Shown: in pieces, positions 20,824-30,041 of the stretch
How positions within the stretch are numbered: the stretch's first letter is position 1
How the letters are laid out: each line of letters opens with the position of its first letter
Assembly (NCBI RefSeq): GCF_002865645.1
Contig: NW_020194555.1
Span: forward strand, 2,816,288 to 2,880,287
DNA length: 64,000 nt
Origin: Hyaloscypha bicolor E
Taxonomy: Eukaryota; Ascomycota; Leotiomycetes; Helotiales; Hyaloscyphaceae
Direction of reading: 5' to 3'
Position numbers and translations under genes: made by a program
Notes under the pieces: generated by a model
The model's database searches: none
Seen by the model: only the letters and a program-made list of their open reading frames with translations
What the model was told of the DNA's origin: nothing

Positions 20824-21499
20824 CTAAAACCTCGACACGAACGCAACCACGACATAGAGTAGGAAGGCCGCAAAATACGGAGGTTCTGTCATGCCTTGGT
20901 CGTTAATGGAAGTGTATCCCATATCAGCAACAATCGTTGGGAGGGGGGAGGGCAGCATTTGGGAGTGCTTAGGGAGTCGGCGAGGAGGAAGAAGAAGACG
21001 ATTGGGGCGAAGAGGATGGTGGAGACACCCTCTGTGGCTGATGTGAGAAATATCCGAGTTTGTAAGAAGCTATTGCTTACCAATGATAAAAAGATATCGC
21101 CATGCTCCCCAGGATGTGTGGATATGCGTGATTCCGTAGGCGAGAGCGGAAGCAAAGCAGTTGGCCAGAGGGGATATGCCGAGCAGGACAGAGACTCTCA
21201 ACCCAAGCTCACGTCTTTGGTAGAAAAGTGAGAGGAAGTAAGGAGCACCGGCTCCGAATCCTGCTTCAAATATTCCAAGAAGGCTTCTGCAAGCGACTAA
21301 ACTAGCCATATTTGAGTGAAGCCGGAGCAAATAGCAGCTAATCCCCATCTACGGTTGATAAGTATGGGTTCAAGTTCTCTGGAATAAACTACCCACAGTA
21401 CACAAAGAACTGCAATGTAGATGTGGGCTGGGAAGATCTTCCAGAGGAGAGTTGTCCATTCCATGACCACATAGCAGATGTAGAAAGCATTGAGCGCCC
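20824..21499 (-). pseudogene. MFS carrier remnant (Dal5/Tna1 anion:cation symporter-like), 3' portion
   Basis: Read from 21499 downward the minus strand gives LNAFYICYVVMEWTTLLWKI, then an intron-like gap, then CRSLLGIFEAGFGAGAPYFL, SALAYGITHIHTSWGAWRYL, a normal-looking intron ending CAG, and EGVSTILFAPIVFFFL. These are helices 2-6 of the Dal5/nicotinate-permease-type MFS family. The sequence then jumps frame directly to PTIVADMGYTSINDQG, a helix-7/8 region, so about a hundred codons are deleted. It stops at 20826-20824, with the last third of the transporter missing. The N-terminal exon is on the opposite strand at 21586-21870, so the gene is split by an inversion and cannot be functional. 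Confidence 0.8.
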
Positions 21500-21585
21500 A
21501 TGTTCACTTTCTCTTCATTAGCTCGCTATCCTCTTTCTCTATAGATCTGATCAGTGTCTTTACACCTCAAGCCAACCTTGCAACC

Positions 21586-21870
21586 ATGTCCGACCAAGCC
21601 GATTGGACAAAGACGAGATCGTCTGAGATTGAGAATATCGACGATCCTGAGAAGGGAGGTGTAGAGGGAAGCATGGCACAGACTTTTGTTCCAGTCGATA
21701 ATCAGCGACAAAATCGAAGACAAGTAAGTCCTCCACGAACTTGCGCGACGACTGGGTCTAACGACAGTAGTTTGGTAAACGAGTCCTCCCTCTCGTTTGT
21801 ATCCTCTATGTTCTCTCGTACCTGGACAGGGGAACATTAGCAATGCAAAGACTGCCGGTGCTCAAAAGGC
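21586..21870 (+). pseudogene. inverted 5' exons of the same MFS carrier
   Basis: Starts ATG at 21586 (MSDQADWTKTRSSEIEN), a hydrophilic N-terminus ending at a GTAAGT donor near 21725. Exon 2 reads KRVLPLVCILYVLSYLDRG, the family's first helix. One base is then missing before AACATTAGC, which in the other frame gives NISNAKTAGAQKALHGN. Family homology ends about 21870. The next residues expected (W-A/V-LNAFYICYVV) begin on the minus strand at 21499. Inverting ~21500-21870 would rejoin the two halves in order, so I infer a local inversion after the gene formed. Confidence 0.75.
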
Positions 21871-22167
21871 TTTGCATGGAAATAAAATTCCCAATAAGGC
21901 GAGGGGCTGCGTCTACCAGAGAAATTCTCGGTGCCGATAACCGTTCTTGCGTCTTGAGAAAGAGGTGGCGAAGTCTGGAGCAGTTGCGGAGGAGAAGAGT
22001 TCTGGGCAAGTATATAACTCTCTCGAATACAACTTTGGCAAAGTCCCCTTACCATTCATGCTCTCCTATCCTTCATCCATCACTTCAACTCACCTTGGCT
22101 CGCCCTTGCCCTCCGTCCCAATCCAGCACACTCTCAAGCTTTAAGAATCAGCACACACACCATTAAC

Positions 22168-22940
22168 ATGTCGAAGTCAATCGTCAACACGGTAGAATAC
22201 CCTTTCAAGTTCGAATCTCCCATCCCTGAGAAAGGAGGCAAGCCAGGCCAAATAACCCAAACGCAACTCTCGCCCCCCAATGTCCGCAGCAGCATCCCAC
22301 CCCATCCAGGCCTCCCGCCTCCGCACCATGAATTGAAGCGAACAACGACCCCAAGAAGATCCTCACCCACTGTCGTTCCCAGGACGGGCTCTCTTCCTAA
22401 CTCGAAGAAGGCTTTCCCATGATCCTTCTCGTCGGTTATCCCGTTGCCTCTGCTTATGGGCTCCCAGACACAGGATACATAGCATGTCAAGAGATGTGCG
22501 ACACGGTGAAGAACGTGGTGCGGCAGGCAAACGTCCCTGTGATGGCGGATGGCGACACGGGATATGGAAGCCCGATGAATGTTGAGCGGACGGTGGAGTG
22601 CTATGCGCTTGCCAGCGCTGCCGGGGTCATGATTGAGGACCAGACGTGGCCGAAGAGTAAGTTGACCAAAAGCTTAGAACTGGGGTTCTGCGCGGTTGCG
22701 TACCTGCGGACGCTGGTTGCGGCTAAGCTGAAGAGTATTAGGGAGACGTTGGAGAATTTGAAGAGTATGACGGTTGGGGCACCGCCCACTATACTGAGTT
22801 ACTCGGAGGTGTGTGAGAGTGTTGGATTCAACAAGTACTGGGAGAGGGAGGAGAAGTATAAGTTTCAGAGATTTTACGAGAGACGAATGGAGCGAACGGG
22901 ACGAAGTAGTAGGGGATGCATATACAGCAATCGCTTTTGA
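22168..22940 (+). pseudogene. isocitrate lyase/PEP mutase-family enzyme, internally deleted
   Basis: The N-terminal part MSKSIVNTVEYPFKF with ITQTQLSPPN is followed in a second frame by SHPIQASRLRTM and in a third by DPKKILTHCRSQDGLSS, then a TAA at about 22393, then GYPVASAYGLPDTGYIACQE and PVMADGDTGYGSPMNVERTV. These match the carboxyvinyl-carboxyphosphonate phosphorylmutase/2-methylisocitrate-lyase type fold. After MIEDQTWPK the expected KRCGH catalytic loop and about a hundred following codons are absent. The sequence resumes with LGFCAVAYLRTLVAAKLKSI and the C-terminal SYSEVCESVGFNKYW block. Two frame changes, one stop and loss of the active-site loop mark a dead gene. Confidence 0.82.
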
Positions 22941-23223
22941 TTTGTCCAGGCGCTGGTCATGACCCAACATTATTTCCCACTCAATGTGAGAATACTCTTT
23001 ACGACACTTTCGTCCTTCTTCGACTTCTGAGGTCGGGTGGTATAAGACAAGCGGTTCTCCACGCGGATTTGTAGCCTGGTTTCCATCCCTCTTCTCCTAG
23101 CAACTTTGGGACGCCACTCTGCGTCGTTCTTGGCAATCTTCACGCACCTTCTTGGGTTCGCTTAGAAAGCCAGCATGATTGATGCTCATAGTCTGTGAGT
23201 CTTGGTTGATGGCCCCACCTGCT
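22941..23223. other. short spacer between PEP-mutase remnant and glycosyltransferase 3' end
   Basis: About 280 bp with no recognisable gene; it probably contains the 3' UTR of the minus-strand glycosyltransferase. Confidence 0.45.
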
Positions 23224-25057
23224 TCAACTTGGTGGCATTGGAAGCTCAATGCTGCTCCAATTGTCCTCGTCTTTCCTCGCACCCTCATTCACCACCTGCA
23301 GCATCCTCTTTCCACAAAACCGTCCTGGAACGGCCGTCCTCTTGATGGCAGTGTACGAACCTCTTAGCGTACCGGCCCCGCTAAGAGGAAACATGTCCTC
23401 CTCTTCGTCGTATTTCCAGACTTGTTCTATCACTTCGTCCCCTGGCTGTTCAAGTCTCCGTGGGTTGTAGTGAGGCATACCAGCAAGTCTGCTGACGATG
23501 CCCTGAATGAGGGAGTAGAGTCGTTCTGGCCGCCGGGTGTATTTGAGCCAACCGAAGGTTTTCGAGTCGTATGCGGTGCGCACGTAAGGATTCATATATA
23601 TTCCTGAGTCGAATGAGGTGTTGTGACCATGACGGAGGGAAGTCAGATCTGCGTGAATGAGACAACACTGGAAACCGGAATTAGTATTGCTTGACGGGAA
23701 GGTTTCGAGGTGAAGGGGTGCGGAAACACTGGAAAGGGTGTCTTTCGAAATATCTCACAACTTGCGAGATGTCCATAAGGAGTGGAGAGCAAGATATGTA
23801 GATTATACATACTTCAGACGCTTCCCAAAAGGGATCCTCTTCGAACCGGAAGCGAAGAGGCGAATGCGGCGTCTTGGCGGCGCTGGGTTTCCCCTTATAT
23901 CTGGTCGATTTGTCCACAAGAGGCTTCTGGAACCAGCTCGCCTCAAAAGCAGTCATGCCCCCCCAACAGGAACGTACACGGACGGCATCTTTCTGTGCCA
24001 TCACATCTTGCCTAGTAGCGGCATCACCCGCATCTGCAAACCAAGGGAAGAACTGCATGCCCATCTCGTAGCCTTCAAGATCCCTTGTCGCAAATGTATC
24101 ATAAAACTTGAATGCGTTGATGAAATCAACTGCGCACACCGCACCGTATTGTGTCCGTCCATTTGAATCAACATTTGTGGAAAGAAGGAGTTGGACGGCT
24201 TCGATTGGGTCGAACATGACATCGTTTATAAATAGGAGCTTGTCGAATTGTATAGTAGCAGTTTCGAGAGGGCGTAATGCGCGGTTCCTGACCTCTGACA
24301 AAAATGCAATACGCTTCATCCGCTTCTCCCCATTTGGTGTAGTGATGCGCGGGATCTCTTCGAGCGGGAGATGTTCTGCCACAAGGGAGACATTGCCTGA
24401 CAGATTCTGTGAGGATTGTACGTTTTGTAGAATTGTGCCAATGGAAAACTCACAATTCAATTGGCTTCCCAACTTCGCAAGGGATGCTCTGGCAGCGTCG
24501 TTGGGGTCGTTCTCGTAGACGCTGAGGTAGACGTTCTGCGGGCCAAGAAGCTGTACTAGCTCCACCACTGTATTACCCCACCGCCCTGCCAAGAGCGTGC
24601 CGTTATGGTCGTATATCGACGCAGCAATGAACACTTTCTCATTGTTGGGATTTCCTCGTCCAGGCTGCGTGGAATTCTTGCATCTCCTCTCCAGCACCCG
24701 ATAGTGCTCAGGCCAATGGGTGTACGAAGGTAGAAAAATGGCCGTGAAGTAGACCAGAAAGACGAGAACCCAGGGGATGGATGCTATAACCCATGCTGTC
24801 CAAAAGAAGCATTGCCTTCGCTGCGGACGTCGGTGTCGACCACGGCGCAATCGTTGACAGGTCTGTAGGGCAATCCGCAGCGTCCAGAATCTCCACGAGG
24901 GGGATAAACTCTGTATACTTTGCGAATCGAATTTTCGAGTCGTGTCGTTTTCGAAGTCGCGCTCTCTGTCGGAGCAAGTTCCAAATCCAGAAGAGTCCGA
25001 AGATGCTCTGCCAGAATCGAGAAGTTCATATTCCTGGGAGCGCCAGATCTTGGCCAT
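23224..25057 (-). CDS. CMT1/CAP59-type glycosyltransferase (family 69 mannosyltransferase-like)
   Basis: Type II membrane glycosyltransferase, 562 residues. Exons are 25057-23813 and 23667-23224; the 145-bp intron has GTATGT and TTCCAG ends and joins WEASE to CCLIHADL, the conserved reading. A cytosolic N-terminus of ~90 residues precedes a hydrophobic anchor (WVIASIPWVLVFLVYFTAIF). The catalytic region has VFIAASIYDHNGTLLAGRW, LLFINDVMFDP, YGAVCAVDF and RVRSCWGGMTAFEASWF, and exon 2 adds SFDSGIYMNPYVRTAYD. The family includes Cryptococcus alpha-1,3-mannosyltransferase Cmt1 and capsule protein Cap59. In moulds it probably acts in Golgi glycan or cell-wall synthesis. The Met at 25057 is the first real ATG of the frame. 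Confidence 0.9.
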
Positions 25058-27261
25058 CTTCCCACGTTCAGAGCGACTCAGCGCCTCCACGATCTCTCCA
25101 TGTTTGCCAAAAAGACAGACGAGGATTTGCTGAGGGTTTCATTAAATGGGCAATCACGTGCTCGCATACTGCTGGTGACATTAGGCAGTGACATTTCAGG
25201 GTTTCGACAGAGGCGCAAGCAAGGACGCGAGCGGCACTAAAAGCTGCCGACAAATCAAGGGGCCCCGAGGACATCGATTGGCGTGTCACAACACGTAACT
25301 CGTAACCTCGTCGTGTAAGCCCATCCTTCGACGGCGCAGCATTGGGGGGCTTTGGGTGGCGCTGTCCAGGGCGGTGCTGAGCAGCCATTTTTAGATGCAC
25401 GTTTTGTGTGGGAGGTAAAGCGCTGGTGCATCGAAGGACAAGCGCACGTTCTAGAGGCTGTGGGCAAAAAGCAAGCAAGCTCTCCCCGGATTCATTCGTG
25501 CATCATTAGTCCAGTGCGATCGGGGCTCGAGACAAGAACAGGGGAAATTCCGACGGGCCGTTTCGGCAGCCCTATCAGACACCCCTGGGCAAGACCCTGA
25601 ACAAGACCCTGCGCTTTACTCAATGTGGAACAAGCCTGGCATTGAAGACGAACCAGCTGGGAATTTCCCGTGATCCGGGGGGGCTGGTGGCGGCTGGTGG
25701 GGGCTGGTCACTTGTGAGGCTCAGATCTTAGATCCATCTGACATAAAGATCCGCCTTCCTTCTTGCGCAAGGCACGCCCTTCACTCAGCCCCTGTGTAAT
25801 AAGACGAATTCAGCCCATCTCAATCTCCTCTTGCATTTGAGGTTGGCTTTCTCCATGAGTACGTTTGTCCATCCGTAGTGATTGGTTCGTTTGTGCGGGA
25901 ATCATTCGAGCATTTGATTCTCCCCAAGTTTTCTCCATAGAAAGATATAGGAAGTTCGTTATTTTGCAGCCTAGTTTTAAACCACAAACGACAAGCGTTC
26001 ATTGCAATTTACCAGAGAATTCAAAGCAATGACAAACTCGCGTATTTGAAGTGCAGCAGTCCCATATTGTTTAGCGGCTCAGCGCCGAGCCTTTTCCTCC
26101 CAATGTGAGAAGACTTTAATCTGCAGCCTAATTGAAATTACGGACGATACAGGGTTCATTATTGCAATTTGCCAGAGATTTCAAACCCGATACAGTCGCC
26201 AAACTTCTTCATACCCTAGAAATGCCAAGTTGCCAAGTTGCCAACAACTCCCCCGTGTTCACAAGCGACAAGCCCGCGTATCGAAAGTGCAGCAGATTTA
26301 TATTTGTTGAGCGGCGCAGCGCAAAACCTCTCCTTCCAATATGAGAAGACTTTAAGTCGCTGCCTAATTCAACTTCCGAACAAGGTGGGCTGATTTGCCA
26401 GAGAGCGAGACTGAGCTTCTGGAGACGACGTGAAGCACTCGAGCTGCAGTGAATTTCATTTCGAGGCCATCTTTCCCTCCTGATCTGGACCCGATGGAAC
26501 CACATCTTGTCCAATTTTATTAACGAACTGTAACGTAGTCTTGGGGGAGTATTGTCGTGATGCAGGATCGAGAACCCCCGGCAAGCTGCGACGACACCTC
26601 ACCCCCCTGGGTCAAAACATTTCGAGAATGCAAAACCTTGACTTAATTTACATTATAAAAGAGTGTAGTTTATGGGATTAACTGCCATTAGATGTCAAAT
26701 TACAATTGAGGTGATCAGATTCTGCACATGGGAAGGCGTTGTAATCTTGAAAGTCGAGTACAAGTGGCATTTGCTTCATTAGGCGCAATTCCGCCTCAAA
26801 ATGACCCGCGCAAGAGCAAACTGCGAAATTATCACGCCAATGAACCGTAGATTTGTCTCGATCGATTTGCCTACATTTCTCTGAAACAAAATACCCACTT
26901 ATTCATCTCACAAAAGCATGAGATCCGGCTCGTAATCCACTTTTTCCTCCAAGCATCTAGTAAGCTGGTGAAGCGAGATACATAAATTCCAATTCAGAGT
27001 CGGTGACGCACTCAACTTTGACTCAGGAAGTCTAGTTTTACACCCTTATCCCGCCTTCCACGTCGCATACGCGCTGCCAATAGAAACACGACGAGAAACA
27101 CTCGTTTGGAGATCGTGTTACAAGGATTTGATGTTGAGGAAGTCAATGCCTAGCCATTTCGCAACAGCCATGTGACCAGACGAGCGAAGGTACTCCAAGA
27201 TTTTGATTAACACTAATATTGCTATTTAACTACGGACGTTAAAACTAAAAGCTAGGCAATG
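25058..27261. other. long gene-poor spacer with degenerate tandem repeats
   Basis: About 2.2 kb with no supported gene. It contains a GGCTGGTGG-rich patch near 25678-25710 and a degenerate tandem repeat at 25964-26420 (listed separately). Beyond 26.5 kb it is A/T-leaning with no family match. Confidence 0.55.
25964..26420. repeat. degenerate tandem direct repeat, two units plus a partial third
   Basis: Unit 1 (from 25964) and unit 2 (from about 26121) share, in order, GCAGCCTA[A/G]TT, GTTCATT..TTGCAATTT[A/G]CCAGAGA, GCGTAT..GAA-GTGCAGCAG, a GCGGC..CAGCGC block and AAT[A/G]TGAGAAGACTTTAA. A third start (TGCCTAATTCAA..GATTTGCCAGAG) follows at about 26359. Unit spacing is ~157 and ~238 bp because unit 2 carries extra sequence, including a duplicated GTTGCCAA. 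It is non-coding. It could be an old duplication or a decayed mobile element. Confidence 0.7.
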
Positions 27262-28700
27262 TCAAGATACATGAGGTATACTCGAAACCCAGGTAGCCAC
27301 AAACGCGGAAGGTGGAAGGAAAAAGAGGCACCGAAAAAGCTCCACTATTAAAAAGAGGCGAGCAATAATATAGAGTGGGAAAACGCTGTAGATGGCGGTT
27401 AATCTCAATACAAGTACATAATGTTCTTCGAAATTGGCCGTAGGCGATAAAAAGTAACGAAGATGCGCATACAGCGCCGAAACGACGAAAGCTGAGATTA
27501 TAAGTAATGACACACCAGTGCAAATACCGCTTGCCATATACCATAGCACCCATTCGATATGGCTTGGAAAGGAAGATTTGACTGCGGCGAAGTGGATTGC
27601 ACCAAAAGTAGTGCTGGACAAAACGAATCCAACTACCTCATAAGAATCGGCGAACCATGGCTCACCATCCCAAGATTTTCCTGTGTACCGATGGTGATTT
27701 GGAATCGAGGAACCTCGGAGTTCTCGCCTCCTAGACCCCGAAGGAGGGGGGTTCAGAATTTCTAGAACCCACCATTTGTTATACACTGACTCGAAGTTGA
27801 GTGTTGAAAACCCTTTGGGGATTATCCCTGGATATGAACATATCGTCCAGGGCACGCCTACACCCTTCGGCTTGTGCCAAGTTAAGGCATATACAGTTAC
27901 TGCACAGCTGGCGAAAGCTGCGGTACCAATCTCCAACTGAGAGACTTCTAGATGCCGGCTTGCCCGAACAATCATCTGCACCACAAGCCAGAGTGTCTGG
28001 CAGATGGCAAGTATGCGCGCAAAGATATCGCTCTTGCCTTTGTCCATGATCTCTTCCCTAGTAATATAAGGAAGGGTGATCATGCCTTGTTCCCTCAGAG
28101 CCAAAATCTCGTTAGCCAGGAGGAACGTCGATTTGGCGAGCCTGAGTTGGGTTCGACGGCCTTGGTTAGCTTGCTCTTGCATGCTAGGTGATGTTACCTC
28201 GTCAATTTGAATAGCTTCAGCCAAAGGGGTGATCTGCTGCTCTCCTGTTTTCAACCCTTCATGACTTCAGAACCAGCCTTAGAGCGAGTATGTAGATAAT
28301 CGACCGCGCGTTCAGGCGCGTTCTCTCGAATTACAAAACCTCCCATATTGGCAAACAGGGAATGTGTCAACGTCCAAGGTACATTGTCCTCCTCGGCAAA
28401 TTGCTTCAACTTGGGCATGGCCTGCCATGCCTGAGCCAGTTGGCCAAGGTTTAGCGTCACGAGCACCTCAGGAGCAAGAATGGTGATGCACATCCATTTC
28501 GCGCTTTCCCATACACTCTTCCGGCCCCATTTGATGTCTCCTCTCCACCCTGGATCCTTCCCTTCCCGTTGCTCCGGGACGTTGAGGTGCTGTACTGTCC
28601 ACGTACAGGCGAAGATCACGAAGAGGCAGCTCCACAGTATGTCGAAAACGGTCCGCGTGGAGGAGATATGCTGGTCGATCGATGTTGCATTGTGCGACAT
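27262..28700 (-). CDS. fungal multi-pass integral membrane protein of unknown function, frame broken near 28250
   Basis: Two minus-strand segments belong to one fungal membrane-protein family. The first, 28700-28251, starts MSHNATSIDQ and has FDILWSCLFVIFACTWTV, HLNVPEQREGKDPGW and VPWTLTHSLFANMGGFVIR. The second, about 28254-27262, has FLLANEILALREQGMITLPY, LWLVVQMIVRASRHLEVSQL, ALTWHKPKGVGVPW and the C-terminal ending ATWVSSIPHVS. Roughly seven hydrophobic segments are present and both ends look intact. The first segment ends in TGA at 28253-28251, exactly where the second continues in another frame. I see no ordinary intron across the junction: one GT..AG candidate is only 21 bp. A one-base frameshift, a poorly recognised intron or a sequencing error are all possible. 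Confidence 0.65.
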
Positions 28701-30041
28701 GACCAGGAAACTTGTTCTAGTGAGGCGTTCGGATAGAGCTAAGGAATGTTGTGTGGTGGCTTGCAAGTGCCGGAAGTTTTGAAGATGTGGTTCGAGAAAT
28801 ATGTTAAAAGTGCAAGGCTGTGAAGAGGAAGGTTGTGGTCGTGCCTGCTCGACTATTTTTAGAACGAACCGCTCTTGTGGACGACAGAAAAAGCGGCACT
28901 AACTTTCAATGTCCCGGGTCAAGGGATCATGCAAAAACTTCGTCTCTAAAAGTGTATATATGATATTATGAATTTAGAGTCTACTCCCATTGGATATTCT
29001 CGCAATATCTAGAATATCAGTTCCTGCCCTCTAGCGTCCAAATAAGCTCCAAGTTTGACTTGGGACATTGAGATGAGTGCCGCTTTTCTGTCCACTTGGA
29101 GCTACAGGTACTCTACTGTAGCGACTATTCCCCGTTGTGATTGGCCACCGTCTCTCGGCAGGCTCGCCTCTATTGGATAGGCTCCCTGCAAGCAAGATGA
29201 AAATGATTATCATCATCGAGTAGGGCTGAAATGCGTGGGAGTGTTGCCTCGGCCATCATTCTCAAATGCCCTAGTTTTGACAATCGCCTGACCGAGACTA
29301 CTCCCTTCCTAATTATGCACCCTCTGCACAGTGCACACCCTCTTTAGGTCCGAAGGGTCTATCAATCAACAGCCGAGACAAAGTTCTTAGTTAGGGCTAT
29401 CAGCATTCAAGGTATTAATTTCTTCGTTTCCCAAACCAAATCCTTGCGAGATATAGGCTCGAGTCCATCAGATCCACAGCACGCACGTATTATCAGCCTC
29501 AACAATGCACGCCCGAACACTCCGTAATGTATTATATAAAAGTAAAAAAATGTATCATAACCATAAAGGAATTGCTTTAAATTAAAATATTTTATAAAAA
29601 TATATTTACGTTTACTTTTGCTCTAATTATAGATTTAAGACCAAGAAAATTTAAATTGAAGAAGGACTTTAGGTAAAAACTCTGAAAAGATTATACAGAA
29701 AGACATAATCAAAGCCAAACCTCCAAAGTGCATGCCATCCGCAGGTCGATGCAAAATTGACTTGTAGAGTTAGCGAGAAAGAGGCTTTGCTCTGTTCTTA
29801 TGATTATTATTGGATGGCCTAAAATTTCGCGAATGGAAAACTTTAAGAGAATGATTGATTTAAGATGGCGATAAAGAAATAAAGCAAATGTTCCCATATA
29901 ACTTCGGAATTTAATAATGATTTGATAAAGTGGTGGAGAAGGGGGACTATCTTTATCTTTCAGATGCGGCCGCTAGCGCAATCGGATATCGAAAATAAAT
30001 CTTCGGCCTCGAAATTCGCAGCTCTCAACACCGCAGGCATT
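28701..30041. other. A/T-rich intergenic region upstream of dbp4
   Basis: About 1.3 kb between divergently oriented genes. The part around 29520-29900 is strongly A/T rich. No gene family, RNA gene or repeat was recognised. It should contain both promoters. Confidence 0.5.
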
